Assembly: GCF_041224415.1 (NCBI RefSeq)
Contig: NZ_JBGFFE010000005.1
Location: forward strand, 62,001 to 126,000
Origin: Clostridium_B lapidicellarium
GTDB taxonomy: Bacteria; Bacillota; Clostridia; Clostridiales; Clostridiaceae
Length of the DNA: 64,000 nt
Direction of reading: 5' to 3'
The notes beneath the pieces were generated by a model, which did not search any database, had not been told where the DNA came from, and saw nothing but the letters and a program-made list of their open reading frames with translations. Position numbers and translations under genes: made by a program. Of the stretch, positions 9,131-18,065 are shown piece after piece. The first letter of the stretch is position 1; the number at the start of each line of letters is the position of its first letter.

Positions 9131-9606
9131 TGTTTTACACTCCCCGGTAAAAATTTATATACCAGATATGCCACCAGAATGTTAAGTGCAGCTGCCAGAA
9201 CCAGAAGCGGCAGCATGGCCAGTACAGCCTTACCTATTATGGGTACTAGCATAAATACCGACACAGGTCCGTTTATCAAAACACCTGCTGCAGAAGATAT
9301 AATTATTGCCAGCAATCTATTTGACTTTATAAAAAATTTATATGTAATTCCAAATAAAAACATAGTAAGTGCCATATCCACCATAATAATCATATGTACC
9401 GGCAAGCTGAGTGGAAACCCACTGATGGCCGCCGACAGCAGATGACCAAATGCACCTATTACCGCCCCGTAAAAAGGACCCATAATCAATGTTCCCAAAA
9501 ATCCTGCCGTGGAATCGAAAGCTATACTTCCCGCAATCTTTATATTGGCACCTATAAAACTCAGTGCTATAAAAAATGCCAGAATAATTATTTTTTTGAT
9601 TTTCAA
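9121..9606 (-). CDS. cblT: ECF transporter S component, probable alpha-ribazole transporter CblT
   Basis: A 161-residue integral membrane protein with about five or six predicted helices and the compact layout of substrate-specific S components, which work with the shared EcfA/A'/T module encoded elsewhere. The start is TTG with AGAGGTG eight bases upstream. Coupling to cblS by a ten-base overlap is the main reason to name alpha-ribazole as substrate; by sequence alone another vitamin is possible. I looked for a cobalamin riboswitch upstream, but only about 40 bases separate the gene from the bioA terminator, which leaves no room for one. Confidence 0.65.
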   Translation of the reverse strand: MKIKKIIILAFFIALSFIGANIKIAGSIAFDSTAGFLGTLIMGPFYGAVIGAFGHLLSAAISGFPLSLPVHMIIMVDMALTMFLFGITYKFFIKSNRLLAIIISSAAGVLINGPVSVFMLVPIIGKAVLAMLPLLVLAAALNILVAYLVYKFLPGSVKQWK

Positions 9607-9646
9607 AAATCATCACCTCTTTTTATTATTATAAATTAAATTTAGC

Positions 9647-9681
9647 AAAAATGCACTGATTCAGCTGACTAATCAGTGCAT
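9647..9681 (-). terminator. Terminator of the bioY-bioD-bioA operon
   Basis: A perfect 11-bp stem (9651-9661 with 9671-9681) and 9-nt loop. On the minus strand it is followed by a T run (complement of 9647-9650). It lies just past the bioA stop codon. Confidence 0.85.
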
Positions 9682-9687
9682 AATTCA

Positions 9688-11037
9688 TTAATTTAAATCG
9701 AAATATTCTGATATACTTTCAAAACATTTATCCACCATAAATTCTATATCCTCCTTTTTTATAACATAAGGGGGCATAAAATACAGTATATCCCCTATCG
9801 GTCTCAACAGAAGCCCTTTTTTCAAGGCCATTTTATATATTCCATAGCCTACCCTGTCCTTCCAGTCAAAACACTCCTTGGTTTTTCTATCCTTAACCAG
9901 CTCTACAGCCGTTATCATTCCCTGCTGTCGGACATCCCCTACAAAATCCATTCCTCTGGCCTTTTTAACCGTCAATTCTCCAATCATCCTGGATTTTTCA
10001 ATATTTTTTTCAATTATATTTTCATTCTTGAATATATTGAGGCTTTCACAGGCCGCAGCACAGGCCATTGCATTGCCCGCATAGGTATGGCTGTGTATGA
10101 AAGTCTTCAATTTTACATAGTCGTCATAAAAAGCATTATATATTTTATCTGTAGTCACAGCCACAGACATGGGCATGTACCCCGCACTGATACCCTTTGA
10201 CAAACACATTATATCCGGGCTTATATCCGCATGGTTGCATGCAAACATCTTTCCCGTCCTGCCAAAACCAACTGCTATCTCATCGGCAATCAAAATGATG
10301 TCATAGTAGTCACAGGCCTTTCTAAGTTTCTTAAGGTAGACGGGAGAATACATTCTCATTCCCGCAGCTCCCTGTACCATAGGCTCTATGATTACGGCAC
10401 AGAGTTCATCGTGATGGCGTTCAAGTGATTTTTCCATATGTTCAAAACACTGGGCACCGCAGGTATGTCTGTCTTTTCCATATTCGCATCTATAACAGTC
10501 AGGTCCCTTTACTTTAATAGTATCTATCAGAAGAGGCTTGTATATTTTACTGTACAAATCCAGATCCCCCACGGAAAGGGCGCCTATTGTCTCTCCATGA
10601 TAAGCCCCGGTTATCGCGGCAAACCTGATCTTTTTGTTTTTCCCGATTTGCTGGTAATATTGAAAGCTCATCTTCAAGGCTATTTCCACTGCCGAAGATC
10701 CATTATCCGAAAAAAATACTTTGGACAATCCATCTGGTGTAATTTCAACAAGTTTTTCTGCCAATTTGACAGCAGGCGTATTTGAGAAATGTGCAAAAAT
10801 CACATGTTCAATCTGATCCAGCTGTTTCTCAATGGCCCTGTTGATCCTGGGGTTGCTGTGTCCAAATATATTTGTCCACCAAGAACTTATACAGTCCAAA
10901 TAGGAGTTACCGTGTATATCATATAAATAACATCCCTTACCTCTTTTTATTATGATTGGAGGCAGCTCTTCACAATCCTTCATCTGAGTACAGGGATGCC
11001 ATATGTACTTCAAATCTTTTTTCTCAAGTTCGTCCAT
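9688..11037 (-). CDS. bioA: Adenosylmethionine-8-amino-7-oxononanoate aminotransferase
   Basis: PLP-dependent class III aminotransferase that converts KAPA to DAPA with S-adenosylmethionine as amino donor, the antepenultimate step of biotin synthesis. The protein is about 449 residues. The BioA landmarks are visible: IWHPCTQM near the N-terminus, SSWWTNIFGH, GAYHGETIGA, the LIADEIAVGFGRTG segment, and the PLP lysine in SKGISAGYMPM. I chose ATG 11037, six bases after GGTGGTG, over the ORF start 15 bases earlier. It follows bioD with a short gap in the same operon. Confidence 0.95.
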   Translation of the reverse strand: MDELEKKDLKYIWHPCTQMKDCEELPPIIIKRGKGCYLYDIHGNSYLDCISSWWTNIFGHSNPRINRAIEKQLDQIEHVIFAHFSNTPAVKLAEKLVEITPDGLSKVFFSDNGSSAVEIALKMSFQYYQQIGKNKKIRFAAITGAYHGETIGALSVGDLDLYSKIYKPLLIDTIKVKGPDCYRCEYGKDRHTCGAQCFEHMEKSLERHHDELCAVIIEPMVQGAAGMRMYSPVYLKKLRKACDYYDIILIADEIAVGFGRTGKMFACNHADISPDIMCLSKGISAGYMPMSVAVTTDKIYNAFYDDYVKLKTFIHSHTYAGNAMACAAACESLNIFKNENIIEKNIEKSRMIGELTVKKARGMDFVGDVRQQGMITAVELVKDRKTKECFDWKDRVGYGIYKMALKKGLLLRPIGDILYFMPPYVIKKEDIEFMVDKCFESISEYFDLN

Positions 11038-11059
11038 ATAATTCACCACCATATAAAAT

Positions 11060-11785
11060 TTATATTTCCTTCATGCATTCTATTATTTTTTTTGGTTCAA
11101 ATACCTTTTCAGATTCTTTCTTAACATCTTCCATAAAACTGTCCGATTTTTTATCCACAAAAGGCATAACCCCAAGTACAGGGATACCGGTCATTTTTTT
11201 GATCATTTTTATATTGTCGTCACAGAGCATGCTGTCTCTATATCCGTTAACTACAATCCCACTTATGGAAATATCTCTATTTCTAAGATAATCAACGGTT
11301 AAAAGAGTGTGATTTATAGTTCCAAGTCCTGCCCTGGCAACTAAAATAACATCCATGCCCATATCACTTATTAGGTTGTCCAAAGTATATACCCGATTAT
11401 TTACATCTGCAATTGGGCATGTCACGCCTCCGCTTCCTTCACAAATTATATAATCATACTTTTTACTTAAATTACTGAATTTATCCCTAACAACCTCTAT
11501 GTCGACTGGATTGTTTTCAATTTGGGAAGCCAAATAGGGAGAAACTGCCGTTTTATAAATATAAGGCGTCAGATCTTCGTATTCTTCCTCAATACCGGCA
11601 ATTGAAGAGACAAAATCCGTATCTCCAGGAATAACTTTCCCGTCTATGGATTCAACTCCACTCAATGCGGCCTTAAAATAAACCGCACTGCAGCCATTTT
11701 TACGTAAAATGTAGATCAGTGCTCCCGTAACCAGTGTCTTTCCAATTTCCGTATCAGTCCCCACTACATAAACAGCTTTTGTCAT
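11060..11785 (-). CDS. bioD: Dethiobiotin synthetase
   Basis: ATP-dependent carboxylase closing the ureido ring of dethiobiotin. About 241 residues. The P-loop GTDTEIGKT is at the N-terminus, followed by the substrate-binding YFKAALSGVES and the EGSGGVTCPI segment near residue 115, all typical of BioD. The start at 11785 has a perfect AAGGAGGT nine bases upstream; an ORF start 36 bases earlier would run through that site. It is the middle gene of bioY-bioD-bioA. Confidence 0.95.
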   Translation of the reverse strand: MTKAVYVVGTDTEIGKTLVTGALIYILRKNGCSAVYFKAALSGVESIDGKVIPGDTDFVSSIAGIEEEYEDLTPYIYKTAVSPYLASQIENNPVDIEVVRDKFSNLSKKYDYIICEGSGGVTCPIADVNNRVYTLDNLISDMGMDVILVARAGLGTINHTLLTVDYLRNRDISISGIVVNGYRDSMLCDDNIKMIKKMTGIPVLGVMPFVDKKSDSFMEDVKKESEKVFEPKKIIECMKEI

Positions 11786-11817
11786 TTTAATAACCTCCTT
11801 TTCTACGAACTCAATAT

Positions 11818-12360
11818 TCAACTGCGAACTGCCTTCAAAACTTTCAGCTTCAAAGATAAAAATGCAACGGATACACTTATAAGCAAATCACCTCCCACAC
11901 AGATGATAAAGCCGTAAAATACAGCCCATCCCATGGTTTTCCTGTCCCCCAGATATAAATTGTAAATCAAATACAGATGCAGTACGCCAAATAGATAAAC
12001 AAAGAACAGACCACTTAAAACACACAGAAGAGATTTTACAAAACTGTTTTTTTGAATTTTGGAATATAATTTACCGATTACATAAGAAGCCACTATGAAG
12101 CCTATAAGATAGCCAAATGTAGGCTTAAATATGTAAGATAGACCCCCTCCTTCCGTGAAAATAGGGATTCCTATAAGCCCCATACTCACATACAGTATTT
12201 GAGAAAGCGCCCCCAGCCTGGCACCCAGAACAATTCCACTCAGTGCACAAAACAGCCACTGCAGTGTGAAAGGCACAAAAGGTATTGGTATTCTTATAAA
12301 AGCACCTATAGCAGTAAGTGCTGCAAATATTGATATCAAAACCATGTCCCTTGTTTTCAT
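11818..12360 (-). CDS. bioY: Biotin ECF transporter S component BioY
   Basis: A 180-residue, six-helix membrane protein of the BioY family, the biotin-binding S component. The conserved region GARLGALSQILYVSMG and the following GLIGIP(I/V)F and GGGLSYIFKPTFGYLIGF segments are present. It is the first gene of the minus-strand biotin operon and lies directly behind a BirA operator, so uptake and late synthesis of biotin are repressed together. Confidence 0.93.
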   Translation of the reverse strand: MKTRDMVLISIFAALTAIGAFIRIPIPFVPFTLQWLFCALSGIVLGARLGALSQILYVSMGLIGIPIFTEGGGLSYIFKPTFGYLIGFIVASYVIGKLYSKIQKNSFVKSLLCVLSGLFFVYLFGVLHLYLIYNLYLGDRKTMGWAVFYGFIICVGGDLLISVSVAFLSLKLKVLKAVRS

Positions 12361-12382
12361 AGAACCACCTGCCTTTATTCAT

Positions 12383-12414
12383 TTGTCAACCATATTTCAA
12401 AATATGGTTTACAA
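12383..12414 (-). promoter_or_regulatory. BirA operator of bioY-bioD-bioA
   Basis: TTGTCAACC (12383-12391), a 14-nt spacer and GGTTTACAA (12406-12414) match the Firmicute biotin repressor operator (TTGTTAACC, spacer of 14-15, GGTTAACAA). It overlaps the expected transcription start of the bioY promoter and lies 23 bp upstream of the bioY start codon. Confidence 0.9.
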
Positions 12415-12420
12415 TTTAGT

Positions 12421-12449
12421 ATAATAGTATTATCAATCATATTTGTCAA
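12421..12449 (-). promoter_or_regulatory. Promoter of bioY-bioD-bioA
   Basis: On the minus strand TTGACA (12449-12444) and TATTAT (12426-12421) are separated by 17 bp. The predicted start point falls at the edge of the BirA operator just downstream, consistent with repression by promoter occlusion. Confidence 0.75.
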
Positions 12450-12462
12450 TACAAAAAATATC

Positions 12463-12491
12463 TTGAATTTACACATGTATATTGTTATAAT
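12463..12491 (+). promoter_or_regulatory. Promoter of bioB
   Basis: TTGAAT (12463-12468), a 17-bp spacer and a perfect TATAAT (12486-12491). The start point is expected near 12498, inside the second BirA operator. This promoter is divergent from that of bioY; the two -35 elements are about 13 bp apart. Confidence 0.78.
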
Positions 12492-12495
12492 TAAT

Positions 12496-12527
12496 TTGTT
12501 AACCTTTATATAAAATTGGGTTTACAA
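12496..12527 (+). promoter_or_regulatory. BirA operator of bioB
   Basis: TTGTTAACC (12496-12504), a 14-nt spacer and GGTTTACAA (12519-12527). The left half is a perfect consensus half-site. It covers the expected transcription start of bioB. Confidence 0.92.
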
Positions 12528-12551
12528 TAAACTGTAGAAGGAGATATTTTT

Positions 12552-13538
12552 ATGGATGAATTATGGGACAAAATATTGGACATAGGACAGAGGATTTTAA
12601 ATGGGGGAAACATAACAAGAAAAGAAGCAGAAGATTTGGGGAAATGCAGTGAAAGTGACGTATTTCTGCTGTGCAGCTTTGCCAACAAGATAAGGGAAAA
12701 GTTCAACGGAAGCAAGGTGGACCTGTGCTCGGTTATAAATGCAAAATCAGGCGGCTGCCCTGAAGACTGTGCATTTTGTTCTCAATCCGCCCACCACCAC
12801 ACCAATGTAAAATGTTATCCACTTATAGACGAGGATAAAATAGTGGAAACAGCAATAAAACGTGAAAAAGCAGGTGCAAAGCACTGTGATATCTGCACAA
12901 GCGGTTTAGGTTATACCGGAAATGAAAAAAATTTTAAAATAATATTGAATGCTTTTAGAAGAATGAAGGCAAATACAAATTTGAAATTATGCGCCTGTCT
13001 CGGAACCCTCACCATGGATGCGGCACAACAGCTGGCAGATGCAGGTGTTGAACGTTATAACCACAACCTGGAAACAGCAAGAAGTTTTTATCCCAATATA
13101 GTTTCAACTCACGGATATGACGAAAGAATTGATACAATACGATATGCGAAAAAGGCCGGCATGGAAGTATGTTCAGGCATGATCATGGGCATGGGGGAGA
13201 CCATGAACCAGCGTATAGAACATGCATTCCTACTAAAGGAACTGGATGTGGACGCAGTGCCTTTGAATGTGCTGAACCCAGTTAAAGGTACAAGACTCGA
13301 GAATGCAAAACCTCTTGCCCCTATCGAGATAATAAAGACTTTTGCAATAATGAGATTCATATTCCCTGACAAGAATTTGAGATTTGCCGGAGGAAGGGAG
13401 AAAAACCTAAAGAGCCTGCAGCCTCTGGGATTCATTGCCGGTATAAACGGCATGCTCATAGGTGATTATCTAACTACAGAGGGGCAAGCAGTAAATAAGG
13501 ATTTTCAAATGCTCAACGATTTGAATTTAACATATTAA
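12552..13538 (+). CDS. bioB: Biotin synthase (radical SAM)
   Basis: Iron-sulfur radical SAM enzyme inserting sulfur into dethiobiotin. 328 residues. The cluster-binding motif CPEDCAFCSQS (CxxxCxxC) is near residue 72. The GGREKN segment and the Arg-containing RFAGGR motif near residue 280 fit the second [2Fe-2S] site region. AAGGAGAT stands six bases before the ATG. The gene is divergent from bioYDA and is followed by a terminator. With BioA and BioD it completes KAPA to biotin; no bioF or pimelate-forming gene is in the window. Confidence 0.95.
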   Translation: MDELWDKILDIGQRILNGGNITRKEAEDLGKCSESDVFLLCSFANKIREKFNGSKVDLCSVINAKSGGCPEDCAFCSQSAHHHTNVKCYPLIDEDKIVETAIKREKAGAKHCDICTSGLGYTGNEKNFKIILNAFRRMKANTNLKLCACLGTLTMDAAQQLADAGVERYNHNLETARSFYPNIVSTHGYDERIDTIRYAKKAGMEVCSGMIMGMGETMNQRIEHAFLLKELDVDAVPLNVLNPVKGTRLENAKPLAPIEIIKTFAIMRFIFPDKNLRFAGGREKNLKSLQPLGFIAGINGMLIGDYLTTEGQAVNKDFQMLNDLNLTY

Positions 13539-13567
13539 AAGATAGATCACATTAATTCTCCAATGTA

Positions 13568-13620
13568 CTGGCAGATATTGCTTTACAGTTAAAACATAAT
13601 TCTGCCAGCCTTATTATTTT
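13568..13620 (+). terminator. Probable terminator of bioB
   Basis: An 8-bp stem, CTGGCAGA (13568-13575) with TCTGCCAG (13601-13608), encloses a 25-nt loop and is followed by a T-rich tract ending TATTTT. The large loop lowers confidence. Confidence 0.55.
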
Positions 13621-13713
13621 CAAAATCACCGCCGACATATTCACTAAATTTAGCAATACTGCATATTTTTGTGATATGATTATAGTATCTTACTATAAAA
13701 GGAGATGGGGCAA

Positions 13714-15507
13714 ATGTTTAAAAAAGTATTTTCCTCCGTACTTATATCAATTTTTCTGGTATGTCTAGGCGGAACTACAGCAGATGTAAAAGCCAGTACC
13801 ACCCAGGCGGTATCAAATGACACTGAATTCACCGTAAGCATTGACGGGAAAAACATTCCATCAAAATATGTACAACCTTATCAGGACTCAAATTCAACAG
13901 TCATGGTTTCCCTAAATGTATTTTCCGGGAAATTAAATGGAAACTTAAAGGTAGGCACAAACACCGCTGAATTCATCACTCCAACCTACACCATAAATCT
14001 CAAAAACAGCAATAAGAAAATATCTGTGAACAACAACAATATTATCCTGTCAACAGCTCCAATCATAAAAACTAATTTTGTATTTGTACCTCTGGAGTTT
14101 TTCAGCAGAATATTCGGTAAGACCATAAACTGGGACAACAGTACAAAAAGCATTAAAATAACAACCCCCGAAAAAGTACAGATAAATCAAGAAAGTTCCT
14201 ACATTTCGCAAAAATTGGACGCCTATTTAAGTGCACTTCAAAATACGGATAATTTTCACGGCAGCGTACTCGCGGCCCGGAATGGAAAGATACTCTTAGA
14301 CAAGGGTTATGGTAAATCAGATTTTCAGCAAAATATTCAAAATACCCAAAACACCACCTTTCCCATAGGTTCCATGACCAAACAATTTACGGCAATGGCC
14401 ATAATGCAGCTGGTCGAAAAAGGTCTGATAAACACAGGTGATCCCATTTCAAAATACATCCCCGATTTTCCAAGAGGAGATACCATAACAATAGGAAACC
14501 TTCTCACACACAGTTCAGGAATTGTAAATTGCACCAATCTCCCTGAATTCTGGAGCATGAATCAATACTCTTTGGGAGATATAAACAAAGTAATGGATAT
14601 ATTTAAAAATAAGCCTCTGGAATTTAAACCGGGAAGCAATTTCAGCTACAGCAATTCAGGATATATACTTCTGGGATATATAATTACAAAAGTAAGTAAA
14701 ATGAGTTACGAAGACTACCTTCAAAAAAATATCTTCCAGCCTCTGGATATGAAAAATACAGGACTAAGCTATAACGGCAGTGAAAAAATGTATTCTTCAA
14801 CAGGCTACGGAGGTTACCTGGACGTGTATTCTGTAAACGATGAAGCAACACTTAAGGGGACCTACGGTGCAGGATGCCTGTACTCAAGCACAGAAGATCT
14901 ATACAAATGGGACAGGGCTCTTTATACGGAAAAACTTGTTAAAAAGTCTACATTGGACAATATATTTTCAGATCACATGGCAATGACATCTTCAGGACCT
15001 TACTACGGATACGGATGGATGCTTTCAAATGGAAAATACGGGAGAAAAATATATCACGGCGGAAATACAGTTGGATTCACCAGCAATATAGCCAGATATC
15101 CCGACAAAAATCTGACTATAATCATTCTCACAAATGTAGGTTATTACAACATAAATCCTCTAAATGACACCCTGGCCGGCATAATTCTGGGAGAAAATTA
15201 CGAACTTCCAGCGGCAAAACATGTAGTCAACCTGAATGTTAAAAATTTAGATAAATATATTGGCAGTTACAAGCTGCAAAATAGCCCTGGAAATGTATCC
15301 ATAACCACCGACGGGAAATCCATCTTTTACGAGCAGAACAACCAAGGTGAAAAATATCAGCTATATCCCCAGTCCCAAGTTAAATTTTTCCTCAGGATTG
15401 CAGATGTGAACCTTAAATTTGACACGGACAACAATGGTGAAATTACAGGACTTGAACTGTCCCAACCCGCACTGGGTCTCAACCTGCATGCAGATAAAAC
15501 AGAATAA
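13714..15507 (+). CDS. Secreted serine hydrolase, beta-lactamase/class C-like, with copper-amine-oxidase N-like domain
   Basis: About 597 residues. A signal peptide (about residues 1-28) is followed by a stalk of about 130 residues resembling the copper amine oxidase N-terminal domain common in clostridial exoproteins. The penicillin-binding/beta-lactamase fold starts near residue 165. The class C catalytic motifs are present: SMTK (SxxK), YSNSGY (YxN) and HGGNT (the KTG equivalent). A C-terminal domain of about 100 residues follows. Relatives act as D-amino peptidases, esterases or cell-wall-modifying enzymes; resistance to beta-lactams is not implied. I chose ATG 13714 over 13705, because the latter overlaps the AAGGAGATG ribosome site. 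Confidence 0.82.
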   Translation: MFKKVFSSVLISIFLVCLGGTTADVKASTTQAVSNDTEFTVSIDGKNIPSKYVQPYQDSNSTVMVSLNVFSGKLNGNLKVGTNTAEFITPTYTINLKNSNKKISVNNNNIILSTAPIIKTNFVFVPLEFFSRIFGKTINWDNSTKSIKITTPEKVQINQESSYISQKLDAYLSALQNTDNFHGSVLAARNGKILLDKGYGKSDFQQNIQNTQNTTFPIGSMTKQFTAMAIMQLVEKGLINTGDPISKYIPDFPRGDTITIGNLLTHSSGIVNCTNLPEFWSMNQYSLGDINKVMDIFKNKPLEFKPGSNFSYSNSGYILLGYIITKVSKMSYEDYLQKNIFQPLDMKNTGLSYNGSEKMYSSTGYGGYLDVYSVNDEATLKGTYGAGCLYSSTEDLYKWDRALYTEKLVKKSTLDNIFSDHMAMTSSGPYYGYGWMLSNGKYGRKIYHGGNTVGFTSNIARYPDKNLTIIILTNVGYYNINPLNDTLAGIILGENYELPAAKHVVNLNVKNLDKYIGSYKLQNSPGNVSITTDGKSIFYEQNNQGEKYQLYPQSQVKFFLRIADVNLKFDTDNNGEITGLELSQPALGLNLHADKTE

Positions 15508-15511
15508 AATC

Positions 15512-15556
15512 AAAGGCCAGATCCTGCCTCTGTAGCACCTGGCTTTAACTAATTTT
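15512..15556. terminator. Possible bidirectional terminator between convergent genes
   Basis: An imperfect inverted repeat, AAAGGCCAG with CTGGCTTT, lies between the convergent hydrolase and transporter genes and is followed by a T-rich stretch on the plus strand. The stem contains a bulge. Confidence 0.4.
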
Positions 15557-15558
15557 AT

Positions 15559-16263
15559 TTAAAGCAATTTCAGTATATCCTGTTTCATACTTAAAAGTTC
15601 CTGTGAAAACAACCTGTTTTCCTTGTCGTCCCTGTTGAAATCCACTGCAATCTCTTTCTTGACTTTACTGGGTTTTGAGGAAAGTACATATATCCTGTCC
15701 GAAAGAACAATGGCCTCCTCAACGTCGTGGGTTACAAAAAGTACGCTTCTGCCAAGCTTTCTCTTCATATTCAAAATCCACCTCTGCATTTTTCCCCTTG
15801 TTATGGAATCAAGTGCACCAAAGGGCTCATCCAGAAGCATTATCTCCTTTGAAGAAAGAAATGTTCTTAAAAAGCTGGCTCTCTGCCTCATACCGCCTGA
15901 AAGTTCATAGGGATATTTATCTTCATAACCGCCCAGTCCAAACATATCAATATACTTTTCGGCAATTTTCCTAGATTTATTCCTATTCACCTTTCTTATA
16001 TCAAGGGGCAATACCACATTTGAAATTACCGTTTTCCAGGGCAGGAGAAGATCTTTCTGCTGCATATAACCTATGTCATCTTTTACAAAGACACTGCCGC
16101 CGTCCTCTTTTACAAACCCCGTTATTATATTAAAAAGAGTACTCTTGCCGCAGCCGCTCGGACCGAGTATAGAGACAAATTCCCCCCTGTTCAAATACAA
16201 ACTTACATTCTGAAGTACTGTCCTTTGGCCAAATTTTTTACACACATTCTCAAGCTCAATCAT
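15559..16263 (-). CDS. ABC transporter ATP-binding protein, ThiZ/SsuB-like
   Basis: About 234 residues with Walker A GPSGCGKST, signature LSGGMRQR, Walker B IMLLDEPFGALD and the switch His in FVTHDVEEA. This is the pattern of the nitrate/taurine/pyrimidine (NitT/TauT/ThiZ) importer family. The ATG at 16263 gives a normal N-terminus (MIELENV); a longer ORF starting at 16311 would overlap the neighbouring gene and has no better ribosome site. Encoded with a solute-binding lipoprotein and a permease, it should power import of a thiamine pyrimidine precursor, as argued for the binding protein. Confidence 0.85.
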   Translation of the reverse strand: MIELENVCKKFGQRTVLQNVSLYLNRGEFVSILGPSGCGKSTLFNIITGFVKEDGGSVFVKDDIGYMQQKDLLLPWKTVISNVVLPLDIRKVNRNKSRKIAEKYIDMFGLGGYEDKYPYELSGGMRQRASFLRTFLSSKEIMLLDEPFGALDSITRGKMQRWILNMKRKLGRSVLFVTHDVEEAIVLSDRIYVLSSKPSKVKKEIAVDFNRDDKENRLFSQELLSMKQDILKLL

Positions 16264-16276
16264 AGTATCGCCTGTA

Positions 16277-17281
16277 TTATTTGGGAAGGAATTCGTTTGT
16301 AAATGCATCACTTGTATTTAACTCCTTTTTTATCAGGCCCTTATCTTTCAAAAATTTGGCATAACGCTGCCATACCTGAGATTTCATAACTCCCCATCTG
16401 GGAGCATCTGCCACATACTGTTTCGCCATGTACTTTTGACTTTCAACAGCCAGATTCTTGTCTATCTCCGGAGCATACTTCAAAAGTATTCCTGCGCTTT
16501 CCTCAGGATGTTTTATGGAATATTCATAGCCCTTGGCAGTAGCCGCTAAAAATTTCTTCACTTTTTCTGGATTTTTATCTATAATTCTATCACTGCTTAT
16601 AAGAATAGGTGTGTAGTAGTCCAGGGACGGATCCAAATTTCTGACAGGTATGTAATCAAGCTGTTCTCCCTTCAATTTAGCCTGTATGCCGGTCCAGCCT
16701 TCAAATATCCAAGCAAAGTCCACGTTTTTTTTCGTAGCCGCAAAAAAATCATCGCTTCCAATGTTTACTATTTTGACTTTCTTAAAATCACCGCCGCTCT
16801 TTTCCATCACAGCTTTAAGCACCGCCTCTTCAGAAGGCGACCCCCATCCTCCATACACTTTTCCTTCAAAATCCTTCGGAGTTTTTATATTTTTGCTCTT
16901 TGGCGCGGCAAATCCGGAAGTATTGTGCTGTATTATTGCAGCAATAGCCTTCACAGGAAGCGGTTTATCGCCTGTAAGTGCATAGGTAACATCTTCCTGA
17001 TAGCTCACTCCAAAATCACCCTTCCCGGCAGCTATGAGATTGGTAACACTTCCGGCAGACGGTTGAACTATCTTAACATCCAGCCCTTCATTCTTATAAT
17101 ATCCCTTGTTCAAGGCCACATACAGTCCAGTATGATTTGTATTTGGAGTCCAATCCAATATCACAGTAGTCTTTTCCAAAGAATTTGATGTTTTATTCTT
17201 ATTATCTGTTCCACACCCCGACAGAACAACCACACTTACAAAAACAGCCAATATCAAAAATATAAATTTTCTTTTTTTCAT
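16277..17281 (-). CDS. ABC transporter solute-binding lipoprotein, ThiY/NMT1-like
   Basis: A 334-residue lipoprotein: N-terminal signal with the lipobox LSGC, then a type 2 periplasmic-binding fold. The start of the mature domain, VILDWTPNTNHTGLYVA, is the hallmark of the NMT1/ThiY family, which binds pyrimidine precursors of thiamine such as N-formyl-aminopyrimidine. The GGWGSPSEE and FEGWTG segments also fit. Substrate is inferred from family; related NitT/TauT binding proteins take other small anions. It lies between the permease and ATPase genes. Confidence 0.8.
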   Translation of the reverse strand: MKKRKFIFLILAVFVSVVVLSGCGTDNKNKTSNSLEKTTVILDWTPNTNHTGLYVALNKGYYKNEGLDVKIVQPSAGSVTNLIAAGKGDFGVSYQEDVTYALTGDKPLPVKAIAAIIQHNTSGFAAPKSKNIKTPKDFEGKVYGGWGSPSEEAVLKAVMEKSGGDFKKVKIVNIGSDDFFAATKKNVDFAWIFEGWTGIQAKLKGEQLDYIPVRNLDPSLDYYTPILISSDRIIDKNPEKVKKFLAATAKGYEYSIKHPEESAGILLKYAPEIDKNLAVESQKYMAKQYVADAPRWGVMKSQVWQRYAKFLKDKGLIKKELNTSDAFTNEFLPK

Positions 17282-17293
17282 TATTTTCCCCTC

Positions 17294-18046
17294 TTATCTC
17301 CAATGTATTACTTTTTTACCTATGAAATCTATAATATAAATTATTGCGATACTTATCACAACAATAACTATGATTGAAGCAAATACTTTATCAAGCTGGT
17401 AGGCGTTTTTGGCTCTTACCATATACACGCCTATTCCACTGTCTCCCCCCAGCCACTCACCTATAATTGCAGCCATTATCATGTAAGTTGCAGCAATCTT
17501 CAAGCCTGAAAAGAAATTCACCATGGCATAGGGAAGTTTGAGATGGTAAAATATCTGAAGCCTGGAGGCTTTCATGTTATGAAATAAATTTATGTAATCC
17601 GGGTCTATCTTTTCCAGGCCATCCACAAGGTTTACAACTATGGGGAAAAAACACACCATTATCACAACTATTATCTTGGGAAGTACTCCAAATCCGAACC
17701 ATATTATGAAAAGCGGTGCTATGGCTATAGTCGGAATAGTCTGAGATATAAGCAGAATAGGATATAATGATTTTTTAACTATATTGAAGCTATCCATTAT
17801 TATAGCCAATACAAATGAAAATACTATGGATATAAAAAACCCTATAAAGGACTCATAAAGGGTAACCTCCGTATCTTTCATTATATTCCCAAAATCCGAA
17901 ATAAGGGTTTTTACAATATCAAGCGGAGAAGGAAGAATATATGGCTGTATATACTGGAATCCCACCACCAACTGCCATATAACTACAACTACTACTATTG
18001 TGAGTACGGGATATATTTTATTTTGAATATTTTTTAATCTCTTCAT
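17294..18046 (-). CDS. ABC transporter permease, ThiX/SsuC-like
   Basis: About 250 residues with six predicted helices and the BPD_transp_1 EAA-type loop (GLEKIDPDYINLFHNMKAS and so on) facing the ATPase. Start ATG 18046 has AAGGTG six bases before it. It is the first gene of the permease, binding-protein, ATPase set and follows the LTA-synthase-like gene by only about 20 bases, so all four may be one transcript. No TPP riboswitch precedes the set in the available space. Confidence 0.83.
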   Translation of the reverse strand: MKRLKNIQNKIYPVLTIVVVVVIWQLVVGFQYIQPYILPSPLDIVKTLISDFGNIMKDTEVTLYESFIGFFISIVFSFVLAIIMDSFNIVKKSLYPILLISQTIPTIAIAPLFIIWFGFGVLPKIIVVIMVCFFPIVVNLVDGLEKIDPDYINLFHNMKASRLQIFYHLKLPYAMVNFFSGLKIAATYMIMAAIIGEWLGGDSGIGVYMVRAKNAYQLDKVFASIIVIVVISIAIIYIIDFIGKKVIHWR

Positions 18047-18065
18047 TCCAAGCACCTTAGATTTT

